Made by a program: the position numbers and the translations under genes. Source: an uncultured Aquimarina sp. (lineage in GTDB: Bacteria > Bacteroidota > Bacteroidia > Flavobacteriales > Flavobacteriaceae). Taken from it: a stretch of DNA of 64,000 bases. Below the pieces are notes generated by a model. It ran no database searches. It saw only the letters and a list, made by a program, of their open reading frames with translations, and had not been told where the DNA came from. The DNA is taken from assembly GCA_947498705.1 (NCBI GenBank), contig CANMLW010000011.1:1-64000 (forward strand). The letters run 5' to 3'. This document shows positions 18,004-26,544 of the stretch, one piece after another. Each line of letters starts with the position of its first letter. Position 1 is the first letter of the stretch.

Positions 18004-18225
18004 ATCAATTCGATAGAATTAGTCTAATAGATATACTTTTATAACATAGTTTTTACAACACAGTATTTTTAATATGAAACATAAAGTAAGTAAGTGGTAC
18101 TTACCTCTAAAAAGAAACATATAGACAATACTTTTTCATAAAATAGTTCTTTAATTTCATATTTACGACAATCCGATAACTGAAGAACACTGGCGGCATT
18201 AAGGGTGGGCTTCAGTTTAAGGATT
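18004..18225 (+). ncRNA. Candidate structured small RNA, copy B
   Basis: This is the second copy of the element at 14350-14560. Hairpin 1 is GTAAGT (18090-18095), loop GGT, ACTTAC (18099-18104), a perfect 6-bp stem. Hairpin 2 is AACTGAAG (18178-18185) with CTTCAGTT (18210-18217), a perfect 8-bp stem around a 24-base loop with TGGCGG (18191-18196). The short frame starting ATGAAACATAAA at 18074 stops after 16 codons and differs from copy A after codon 7 because of an indel. No clear terminator follows, so the 3' end is unknown. The transcript would start near 18004 if the -7 element is used. Confidence 0.5.
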
Positions 18226-18569
18226 ACTATCAAGGTAGACCCTAACATAACACAAGGATTTATATATTGTATTTATTCAAAAAGTAAAAAACACTACAGT
18301 ATAACAACTAAATAAACGGTTACCCTTATAGTTCAAACAACGTTTAACTTCTAGATAAGTTATGTAACAAAAGGCTACAACTACCTGTCTTATCATCCAG
18401 ATATCCCAAATCAAAAACTGTTTGCATTATATATAACAACATGTAAAAGAAGTAGAGTTTACTACAATACATACAGAATCGCAACAATTTACAAATACAC
18501 TCGTATTTAATATATCTGTATGATCTTTGATTTCATCTTTATTTACCTAATCATTAGCAACAATTTTCG
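18226..18569. other. Gene-free region upstream of the OstA-like gene
   Basis: I find no coding frame or hairpin of note in this AT-rich stretch. The last bases lead into the OstA-like promoter region. Confidence 0.5.
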
Positions 18570-18577
18570 TTATTTTG
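18570..18577 (+). promoter_or_regulatory. Possible -7 element of the OstA-like gene
   Basis: TTATTTTG is one base away from TAnnTTTG and ends 18 bases before the TTG start chosen at 18596. It overlaps the alternative TTG start at 18575, which argues against that start. Confidence 0.35.
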
Positions 18578-18595
18578 CATTCAAATTCAAATCTC

Positions 18596-20458
18596 TTGAA
18601 AAAGAAATTCTTTTACATACTAGTTTCGCTTTTATTTTCGGCGACATTACAGGCCCAGGAAGGAAAACAAATTAAAGTACAATCAGATCGTACTATTAAA
18701 GATCAAAATAGATTTCCTGGCGCAACCATACTTGCCAAAGTAGACAAACAGGTTTACATGCAACATGAAGGTATCGAAATATGGTGTGATCAGGCCATTC
18801 ATTATGGTGAAGACAGATTTGTCAAAGCCCTGGGAAATGTTATTATAAAACAAGGGGACACACTTACTATGACGAGTAAATACGCAGAGTATAATGGTGT
18901 TACTCAATTTGCATATGCCAGTGATAATGTATATATGGAAACTCCTTCTAACACCTTAAGATCAGACACTTTATTCTTTGATCGGTTGCGACAACAAGCC
19001 TATTATCGTAGTGGTGGAACTGTAAAAGATTCATCTAATACGCTTACAAGTAAGATCGGGCGTTATTTTATGGATAGAAAACAGTATTCTTTTAACACCA
19101 ATGTTAAAATTGTAAATCCCGAAAACACTGTAGATTCTGATAGACTCGATTATTATACAGAAAATGGTCATGCCTATTTATACGGACCTTCTACAGTAAA
19201 AGGAAAAGAAAGTACATTGTATTGCGAACGTGGATTCTATGACACCAAAGTCAAAACTGGTTATGCTATAAAAAATGCGCGTATCGATTATGATAAACGT
19301 ACTGTTTTTGGAGATAGTATTTTTTACAATAGCGCTATTCAATTTGCATCTGCGACCAATAATATTAAAGTATTAGACACTGCTAACAACTCTATAATAA
19401 CAGGTCACTATGCAGAGGTTTTTAAGGCCAAAGATTCTTTATTTATAACCAAAAGAGCTCTTGCTGCTACTCTACAAGAAAAAGATTCTATATTTATTCA
19501 TAGCGATACATTAATGGTTACTGGGAAACCTAATCGCAGAATCATGAATGGTTTTTATGATGTAAGAATTTATAAGAGTAATATGAGTGGCAAAAGTGAT
19601 TCTATAAACGTTGATCAAACCACAGGATATACCAAGATGATTGGCAGACCCATTTTATGGGCTCAAAGAAATCAAATGACAGGAGATACCATAAAAATCA
19701 TTTCTAATACAAAGACAGAAAAATTAGACTCTCTTGTTGTATATCAAAATGCTTTTCTTGTCCAGGAAGATACATTAAAAGCTGGTTACAACCAGGTAAA
19801 AGGGCAAATTCTATACGGGCTGTTTAAAGATAATGAAATCCATCAGGTCGATATCGACAAAAACACAGAAACTATTTTTTTTCAAAGAGAAAGTGAAGGA
19901 GAACTAAAATTAATAGGAATCAATAAAGTACTTTCCAGTTCTATACGAATGCTCCTAAATGATAGAGAAATTGAAGATGTATACTATTATCAAAACATAG
20001 ATGGTACGCTATATCGTGAAATTGATCTACCAGAAAATGCGAGGGAGTTATCAGGTCTTAATTGGCGTGGTGATGAACGTATTAATACCAAGGCAGATCT
20101 TTTTAGAGGAGAAACTCCACCAAAACTCATAAAAATAAAAGGGATTCCTTTACCAAAGGACGAAGCTGATTTCTTTGATGAAGAAACCATCAAACGTCTT
20201 GAAGAAAATAAATCCGAAGGCTCTCGATTACTCGAACAAGAACTTAAAGATGCTGAACTTAAAGAAACTGAGCAATCATTAGACTCTATTCCAGCAAATA
20301 AGGAAATCAAAGAAGATCTCGATAAGCAAATAAAGAAGAAAGAAAAAAAAACCTCTGATATAGACTCTTATCTAAGTCTTACTCCTAAACAAAGAGATAG
20401 CGTTACTGTAACCACTTTACAATATCCCGAAAAAAAATCTAAGGATAGTATAGAATAA
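18596..20458 (+). CDS. OstA-like protein, LPS transport
   Basis: The 620-residue protein has a clear signal peptide (MKKKFFYILVSLLFSATLQAQ) followed by repeated OstA/LptA-type beta-strand repeats, for example ALGNVIIKQGDTLTMTSKYAEY and DNVYMETPSNTLRSDTLFFD in shorter pieces. LptA-like domains form a periplasmic bridge for LPS. The extension with charged C-terminal residues is typical of flavobacterial OstA-like proteins. The longest frame opens at TTG 18575, but the in-frame TTG at 18596 puts the start directly before the signal peptide and clear of the probable promoter, so I choose it. The class III aminotransferase gene follows by 68 bases. Confidence 0.88.
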   Translation: MKKKFFYILVSLLFSATLQAQEGKQIKVQSDRTIKDQNRFPGATILAKVDKQVYMQHEGIEIWCDQAIHYGEDRFVKALGNVIIKQGDTLTMTSKYAEYNGVTQFAYASDNVYMETPSNTLRSDTLFFDRLRQQAYYRSGGTVKDSSNTLTSKIGRYFMDRKQYSFNTNVKIVNPENTVDSDRLDYYTENGHAYLYGPSTVKGKESTLYCERGFYDTKVKTGYAIKNARIDYDKRTVFGDSIFYNSAIQFASATNNIKVLDTANNSIITGHYAEVFKAKDSLFITKRALAATLQEKDSIFIHSDTLMVTGKPNRRIMNGFYDVRIYKSNMSGKSDSINVDQTTGYTKMIGRPILWAQRNQMTGDTIKIISNTKTEKLDSLVVYQNAFLVQEDTLKAGYNQVKGQILYGLFKDNEIHQVDIDKNTETIFFQRESEGELKLIGINKVLSSSIRMLLNDREIEDVYYYQNIDGTLYREIDLPENARELSGLNWRGDERINTKADLFRGETPPKLIKIKGIPLPKDEADFFDEETIKRLEENKSEGSRLLEQELKDAELKETEQSLDSIPANKEIKEDLDKQIKKKEKKTSDIDSYLSLTPKQRDSVTVTTLQYPEKKSKDSIE

Positions 20459-20526
20459 CAGGTCATCAATAAAGCTGGACAATAAAAACACCCTCAACAA
20501 CACGATGAATTAAAAACATACTAGCG

Positions 20527-21717
20527 TTGAAAGAAGATTTTTTTAAATATCAGGCACAAACGTCTCCACATCCATTGGCTATGGAGATTTCGCATGCCAA
20601 AGGATCTTATATATACACAACAGATGGTAAAGAACACCTTGATTTTGTTGCAGGTGTTTCTGCATGTAGTTTAGGTCATCAACATCCTAGAGTAGTTGAC
20701 GCTATCAAAAATCAGTTAGACAAATACCTACACGTAATGGTATATGGCGAATATATACAACAACCCGCCGTATCTCTCGCAAAAATGCTGGCAACACATT
20801 TACCTGCACCTCTTGAAAAAACGTACTTAACTAATTCTGGAACCGAAGCTATAGAAGGAGCTATTAAATTAGCAAAAAGAGCTACCAAAAGAAGTCAAAT
20901 TATTGCTGCAAAATGTGCATATCATGGGAATACCATGGGAGCCATGAGTGTAATGGGATATGAAGAGCGTAAACAAGCTTTCAGACCTCTTATACCAGAT
21001 GTTTTTTATATTGAGTTTAATAACGAAAAAGAGCTGATACATATCACCGATAAAACAGCAGCAGTTATATTAGAAACTATACAAGGTGGGGCTGGGTTTA
21101 TTGTTCCGAAAAACGAGTATCTACAAAGAGTCAAAAAGAGATGTGAAGAAGTTGGTGCATTGGTAATACTTGACGAAATACAACCCGGTTTTGGAAGAAC
21201 AGGAAAATTGTTTGGTTTTGAGAACTACAACATGACACCCGATATTGTTGTAATGGGTAAAGGCATGGGGGGTGGTATGCCGATTGGAGCATTTACTACC
21301 TCATCTTCTCTTATGGATTTGCTTCAGGAAGAACCTAAATTAGGTCATATTACAACTTTTGGAGGGCATCCTGTAATCGCATCTGCCGCTTTGGCAACTT
21401 TGCAAGAGATCACTCAGAGTGACGTTATGGCAGAAACTCTTCTAAAAGAAAAACTATTTAGATCACTATTAGTACATCCTTTAATAAAAGAAATACGAGG
21501 ATTGGGATTAATGTTAGCTTTTATTACACCCTCACCAGAAATTGCCAATCAAGTAATTCTAAAATGCAAAGACAAAGGTTTAGTTTTATTCTGGTTGCTC
21601 TTCGAGCCAACTGCAGTGCGGGTTACACCACCTCTTACAATTTCAATATCAGAAATAAAAAAGGGGTGTAAAATTATTCTAGAGGCTCTAAACGAAATAC
21701 AAAACACCAAATTTTAA
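20527..21717 (+). CDS. Class III PLP-dependent aminotransferase
   Basis: The protein of 396 residues belongs to aminotransferase class III (acetylornithine/ornithine type). It shows LTNSGTEAIEGAIKLAKRAT, YHGNTMGAMSVMGY, VILDEIQPGFGRTGKLF and the PLP lysine K245 in VVMGKGMGGGMPIGAF, with TTFGGHPV nearby. The N-terminus KEDFFKYQAQTSPHP is complete with a TTG start; the first internal ATG lies at residue 19, inside the conserved domain. The substrate cannot be fixed from sequence: acetylornithine, ornithine or 4-aminobutyrate are all possible. Its position close behind the OstA-like gene suggests co-transcription without revealing a shared role. Confidence 0.9.
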   Translation: MKEDFFKYQAQTSPHPLAMEISHAKGSYIYTTDGKEHLDFVAGVSACSLGHQHPRVVDAIKNQLDKYLHVMVYGEYIQQPAVSLAKMLATHLPAPLEKTYLTNSGTEAIEGAIKLAKRATKRSQIIAAKCAYHGNTMGAMSVMGYEERKQAFRPLIPDVFYIEFNNEKELIHITDKTAAVILETIQGGAGFIVPKNEYLQRVKKRCEEVGALVILDEIQPGFGRTGKLFGFENYNMTPDIVVMGKGMGGGMPIGAFTTSSSLMDLLQEEPKLGHITTFGGHPVIASAALATLQEITQSDVMAETLLKEKLFRSLLVHPLIKEIRGLGLMLAFITPSPEIANQVILKCKDKGLVLFWLLFEPTAVRVTPPLTISISEIKKGCKIILEALNEIQNTKF

Positions 21718-22047
21718 GAAATAAAATTAGGAGATGATGAGGAAAACCCGTAAATTTAAGATACAATCACCTCTTTACACTTATCCAAATTTCTTAATTT
21801 AGGCTTTAAAAATTAATACCATAAACCATTGCAAGTTACAATGGTACGTGTTTTGTTAATTAGTTTGTTAAAAACAATTGATTTTTAAAGTATAATCGTT
21901 CAATTTCATTTGTAATTTTAATACTGAGAAAATCAATATAATGCAAAAATAGATTAAGAATTAAATATAGTAACCAAGTGTTGGGGAAAACAACAAGAGC
22001 TACTATTTAACTATTCTTGATTTATTGAACATCTTTAATCAACGTGT
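21718..22047. other. Intergenic region before the TPR gene
   Basis: This 330-base region has no gene. It holds one inverted repeat, ACCATTG (21825-21831) and CAATGGT (21839-21845) with a 7-base loop, but no T-run follows, so a terminator is not certain. No exact TAnnTTTG element stands near the downstream start. Confidence 0.45.
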
Positions 22048-23448
22048 ATGAAATTTAACCACGAAGAAGAAGAAAATAGTAATTTCTCAATCACTCGATA
22101 CGAGTCTATGCTGAGATCTAATGATGTTAAATTTTTTGATTCAGACGAATTTGAATCTATTATTCATCATTATTTGGAAAACGGAAAAATTGCAAAAGCA
22201 AAGAAAGCAATATCATTAGGGCTTTCTCAACACCCATCCTCTGTTAACCTTAAACTCTTGCAAGTCGAAGTACTTGTTTTTGAAAATCGATTTGATAAAG
22301 CAGATCAACTATTAGCTCAATTACATGCTATAGAGCCTGAAAATGAAGAGATTTATATTCAAAAAGCAAATATTTTATCTAAACAAAATAATCACACCAA
22401 AGCGATAGAACTATTATCTATGGCTCTTGAGTATGCCAGTGATATTGCAGATATCTATTCTCTTATTGGTATGGAATATCTCTTTATGGATGACTTCGAT
22501 AATGCCAAGATTAATTTTATGAGATGTCTTGAAGCCGATGATCAAGATTACTCGGCTTTGTACAATATCATTTATTGCTTTGATTTTTTAGAGCAGCATG
22601 AAGAAGCCATAGAATATCTAAACATGTTTTTAGATAAAAATCCATACTGTGAAGTAGCATGGCATCAGATTGGCAAACAATACTATGACCTAAATGATTA
22701 TAATAAAGCTCTTGCCGCCTTTGATTTTGCTATTATTAGTGATGAATACTTTATTGGTGCTTATCTCGAAAAAGGAAAAGTTCTTGAAAAGTTAAAAAGA
22801 TATAATGAAGCCATAGAAAACTACAGAATTACACTAGAATTAGATGACCCTACTTCTTTTGCATTATTGAGAATTGGTAAATGTCATGAAAAACTAGGCA
22901 ATAGTGATTTAGCAATTCAACATTATTCCAAAACAGTACATGAAGATCCTTTACTCGACAAAGGTTGGATAGCAATTACTGATTATTATATACGTAAGCG
23001 TGACTTTCAAAAAGCATTGTATTATACCAACAAAGCAATCAATATAGATAGTGAAAATGTCTTATACTGGAAACGCTATGCAAGAATAAATAATAAATTA
23101 GAGTTTTTTGAAGAAGCAGAACGAGGGTATCAAAAAGCAATCGAACTAGGTAATTATGAGTTAGAGACCTGGCTATCACGTACAGATATCTTACGTTATC
23201 TTGGAGAAGCTGATGCTGCAATGCAAAACCTATATCAAGCAATCGAGTTTTATCCAGAAAACCCTGAAATCCACTTTAGATTGGCGGGAATGTATTATGA
23301 GAAACAAGATTATGAAAACGGAGAGATACAGCTTAGAAAAGCTTTAGAATTGGATTATGAGTTCATCATTATATTAGAAGAACTTTTTGAAAACGTCTAC
23401 AATCTATCACTCATAAAAAACATTATATCCCAGTATAAAAAAAATTAA
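22048..23448 (+). CDS. Tetratricopeptide repeat protein
   Basis: The 466-residue protein consists almost wholly of TPR repeats, about eleven, with recurrent A/Y-x-x-G and alternating W/Y-L patterns (for example VAWHQIGKQYYDLNDYNKALAAFD and AIENYRITLELDDPTSFALLRIG in parts). It begins with an acidic N-terminus (MKFNHEEEENSNFS). No signal peptide or catalytic domain is seen, so it is probably a cytoplasmic scaffold for protein-protein contacts. It is followed 81 bases later by two DUF368 genes and aroE, an order I recall from flavobacterial genomes. Function unknown. Confidence 0.93.
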   Translation: MKFNHEEEENSNFSITRYESMLRSNDVKFFDSDEFESIIHHYLENGKIAKAKKAISLGLSQHPSSVNLKLLQVEVLVFENRFDKADQLLAQLHAIEPENEEIYIQKANILSKQNNHTKAIELLSMALEYASDIADIYSLIGMEYLFMDDFDNAKINFMRCLEADDQDYSALYNIIYCFDFLEQHEEAIEYLNMFLDKNPYCEVAWHQIGKQYYDLNDYNKALAAFDFAIISDEYFIGAYLEKGKVLEKLKRYNEAIENYRITLELDDPTSFALLRIGKCHEKLGNSDLAIQHYSKTVHEDPLLDKGWIAITDYYIRKRDFQKALYYTNKAINIDSENVLYWKRYARINNKLEFFEEAERGYQKAIELGNYELETWLSRTDILRYLGEADAAMQNLYQAIEFYPENPEIHFRLAGMYYEKQDYENGEIQLRKALELDYEFIIILEELFENVYNLSLIKNIISQYKKN

Positions 23449-23529
23449 TAAAGACTGTTTTTTTTATAACAAAATACAGTACAAAATCCATACATTTGTT
23501 TTGATTACAAATATCAAAAACAAATAAGA

Positions 23530-24495
23530 ATGCAAAGAAATCTTAGAGATTATCTTGTTATCTCTATTAAAGGTTTAGCCATGGGAGCTGCAGATGTAGT
23601 TCCTGGAGTCTCAGGAGGAACAATTGCCTTTATATCTGGTATTTACGAAGAGCTTATAGACACCATCAATACTCTCGATGTTGGTTTTTTCAAAATCTGG
23701 AAAAAAGAAGGACTTAAAGTTTCCTGGAAGAAATACAACCTCTCTTTTCTTGTTGCTCTTTTTTCTGGAATTGTAATTAGTATACTCTCACTTTCCAAAC
23801 TTATAAAATGGCTCCTTCACAATGAACCACTATTATTATGGTCATTTTTCTTTGGACTTGTGCTTGCCAGCATATTTTACATCGGAAAACAAATCACAAA
23901 ATGGAATTCCAAAATTATTCTTGGTGTAATTCTAACAACCGTTTTATCATATAGTATAACTATTGCAGAACCACTTGCATCACCAGATAGCAATTGGTAT
24001 CTTTTGTTTTGTGGATTTGTAGCAATCATTGCGATGATACTACCGGGGGTATCAGGAGCTTTCATATTATTGATTCTAGGTGCATATCAAACTTTTATCG
24101 ACATCTTAAACCAACTACGAGAAGGTTTGATAACAATGGATTTCAACATTTTATGGCAGGCCATTTCAAAAATTTCAATTATTGCAATTGGAGCGATCGC
24201 AGGTTTAAAACTATTCTCTAAAGTATTAAACTGGATGTTTAAAAAACATAAAAACCTGACTTTGGCAATACTTACGGGATTTATGATCGGCTCCTTAAAT
24301 AAACTTTGGCCCTGGAAAAAAGTCTTGTCCTGGAGAACCAACTCAGAAAGCATTCAGGTACCTTTTATAGAAAAAAGTATTCTTCCGAATCAATTTGAAG
24401 GGGACCCTAGAATCCTTTGGGTATTATTTTTTATATTAATAGGGTTTTTATTAATTCTCATTTTAGAACGTATTTCTTCAAAAAAAGCAAACTAA
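23530..24495 (+). CDS. DUF368 membrane protein, first copy
   Basis: The 321-residue protein has about eight hydrophobic segments and two DUF368 half-repeat signatures, GAADVVPGVSGGTIAFISGIYEE and AIIAMILPGVSGAFILLILGAY, quoted in part here. DUF368 proteins, together with DedA proteins, have recently been shown in other bacteria to recycle undecaprenyl phosphate across the membrane (PopT). A role in lipid carrier recycling for envelope glycans is therefore a reasonable inference. It is followed 3 bases later by a second, diverged copy. Confidence 0.93.
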   Translation: MQRNLRDYLVISIKGLAMGAADVVPGVSGGTIAFISGIYEELIDTINTLDVGFFKIWKKEGLKVSWKKYNLSFLVALFSGIVISILSLSKLIKWLLHNEPLLLWSFFFGLVLASIFYIGKQITKWNSKIILGVILTTVLSYSITIAEPLASPDSNWYLLFCGFVAIIAMILPGVSGAFILLILGAYQTFIDILNQLREGLITMDFNILWQAISKISIIAIGAIAGLKLFSKVLNWMFKKHKNLTLAILTGFMIGSLNKLWPWKKVLSWRTNSESIQVPFIEKSILPNQFEGDPRILWVLFFILIGFLLILILERISSKKAN

Positions 24496-24498
24496 TTC

Positions 24499-25524
24499 AT
24501 GCAACAAAGCACCCGAACCTTTAGTGATAAATTTTTCCTTGTTATCAAAGGTCTTGCCATGGGAGCTGCTAATAAAGTTCCTGGAGTATCTGGTGGTGTT
24601 GTAGCATTTGTTGCGGGTTTTTATGAAGAGTTTATTTATTCTCTTCAAAAAATAAATCTTAAAGCATTTAAATTATTTATAAACTTTAGATTTAAAAGTT
24701 TCTGGCGATATATCAATGCTCGTTTTTTGGGGTTGTTAATTTCGGGAATGCTTATTAGCTATTTTAGTGTTTCAAAAATATTGGACTACTTTATTGTTCA
24801 TTATGAATTGTATGTTTGGGCCGCATTTTTTGGAATGATCATAGGATCTATTTATTATATCGTAAAAGATTTTGACGATTGGAGCAGAAGAAATATTATA
24901 TTTATTTTACTCGGAATCATTGTTGGAGTAAGCATCAGTCTTTTAAGCCCAGCCAAAGAGAATGACAACCTATTGTTTGTTTTCATTTGCGGAATCATTG
25001 GTGTATCTGGCATGACATTACCTGGACTGTCAGGATCTTTCATTCTAATACTACTTGGCAATTATGTATTGTTACTTGTAGATTCTGTAAATGCACTATA
25101 TGATACAATGGCAGATATCATACAGTGGGATTTTTCTTTTATAGACAACCCACGCAGAATTAGATTACTACAGGTACTCATTGTTTTTAGCATTGGGTCT
25201 TTGACTGGATTAATCACCTTATCTCATTTTTTAGGATACGTATTAAAGCGCTATAAGAGCACAACTTTTGCAGTCATCATTGGTTTTATCACAGGTTCCT
25301 TAGGTGTTGTATGGCCATGGAAACATAAGATATACAAAACCGACACATCAGGAAACATACAATTAGATGCTCTCAAAAGCCCTATTCTTGATAATTATGA
25401 TCGTTATTTTCCAGATCCAACTATACTACAAACATACATCGCACTTTTTTACATCCTTTTAGGGATTGCTTTGGTCTTATGGTTAGAATGGTATGGTAAA
25501 CGAACTATAAAAACTTCAAAATGA
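24499..25524 (+). CDS. DUF368 membrane protein, second copy
   Basis: This 341-residue paralogue of the preceding gene also has about eight membrane segments. Its first signature reads GAANKVPGVSGGVVAF instead of GAADVVPGVSGGTIAF, so the acidic residue is replaced by Asn; the second reads SGMTLPGLSGSFILI. If that Asp matters for polyprenyl phosphate transport, the two proteins may differ in substrate or coupling ion. It starts 3 bases after the first copy and overlaps aroE by four bases (ATGA), so all three genes should be on one transcript. Confidence 0.92.
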   Translation: MQQSTRTFSDKFFLVIKGLAMGAANKVPGVSGGVVAFVAGFYEEFIYSLQKINLKAFKLFINFRFKSFWRYINARFLGLLISGMLISYFSVSKILDYFIVHYELYVWAAFFGMIIGSIYYIVKDFDDWSRRNIIFILLGIIVGVSISLLSPAKENDNLLFVFICGIIGVSGMTLPGLSGSFILILLGNYVLLLVDSVNALYDTMADIIQWDFSFIDNPRRIRLLQVLIVFSIGSLTGLITLSHFLGYVLKRYKSTTFAVIIGFITGSLGVVWPWKHKIYKTDTSGNIQLDALKSPILDNYDRYFPDPTILQTYIALFYILLGIALVLWLEWYGKRTIKTSK

Positions 25525-26252
25525 AAAAAGCATATGGCCTGTTAGGCAGAAATATCGGGTATTCTTTTTCTAAAGGTTATTTTACTGATAAATTCGAAAA
25601 AGAAAAATTAAACTGCGAGTACGACAACTTTGATCTAGAACATATTGACAATATAAAAGAGGTTATTAAGGATCAACAAGTACTTGGGCTTAATGTTACG
25701 ATACCTTATAAAGAAGAAATAATTGCACATTTGGATGAGCTAGATCCTATTGCCAAAGAAATAGGTGCCGTTAATGTTATCAAAATAGATCATACTCAAA
25801 AGTTAACCGGTTACAATAGTGATTATTTTGGTTTTACCGAATCCCTTAAACCACTTTTAAATAAAAGCATCAAAAAAGCATTAATTTTAGGTACAGGAGG
25901 AGCATCAAAAGCTATTGCATATGCTTTACAACAATTACAAATCGAATCTGTTTTTGTATCCAGAAATCCCGATTTTAACGAGCTTAGTTATAATGATCTT
26001 GATGAGGATATTATGCATTCATACCCATTATTGATCAATTGCACTCCTCTGGGAACTCACCCTAATATTCATAATTATCCAAACATACCATATGAATATA
26101 TTTCAAAAAATCATGTTTTGTATGATTTAATATACAATCCTTCTGAAACCACTTTTATGAAAAAAGGGAAAGAAAATGGAGCTATCGTTTCTAACGGATT
26201 ACAAATGCTAACACTACAAGCAGAAAAGGCTTGGGAAATATGGAATAGCTAA
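25521..26252 (+). CDS. aroE: Shikimate dehydrogenase
   Basis: This NADPH-dependent enzyme reduces 3-dehydroshikimate to shikimate in aromatic amino acid synthesis. The 243-residue protein carries the substrate-binding GRNIGYSFSKGYF, NVTIPYKEEI (catalytic Lys), GYNSDYFGF and the nucleotide-binding LGTGGASKAIAYAL, plus LINCTPLGTHPN and the C-terminal NGLQMLTLQAEKAWEIW. The length is somewhat short compared with E. coli AroE (272 residues) but typical of Bacteroidota. Its ATG overlaps the stop of the DUF368 gene (ATGA), showing translational coupling. Confidence 0.96.
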   Translation: MKKAYGLLGRNIGYSFSKGYFTDKFEKEKLNCEYDNFDLEHIDNIKEVIKDQQVLGLNVTIPYKEEIIAHLDELDPIAKEIGAVNVIKIDHTQKLTGYNSDYFGFTESLKPLLNKSIKKALILGTGGASKAIAYALQQLQIESVFVSRNPDFNELSYNDLDEDIMHSYPLLINCTPLGTHPNIHNYPNIPYEYISKNHVLYDLIYNPSETTFMKKGKENGAIVSNGLQMLTLQAEKAWEIWNS

Positions 26253-26544
26253 TTAACAACTATTAAACATTCTACAAAATAACACCTAATTCTTTAAAGA
26301 AGAGGCTAAAACTTTCTAATAACTTTGAGTTTTTCTAATATGTTAGTATCTTAGTCAAAGAATAATACTAATTGTATTTTTAAATAAGGCTATAATGACT
26401 TGAGTTATTTTTTGTTCTAATTCATAACAAAATATTACTATAACAGGTATTATAATTATTTTTTTAAAGTAAGATATTAGGCTTATATGCCTCTATTTTG
26501 AGATTCGACTGGTAAATGTAAGACACTAACAAAAAGCTCACACA
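26253..26544. other. Intergenic region upstream of the DUF349 gene
   Basis: This 292-base AT-rich region contains no gene. I see no strong hairpin or exact TAnnTTTG element close to the downstream start. Confidence 0.4.
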
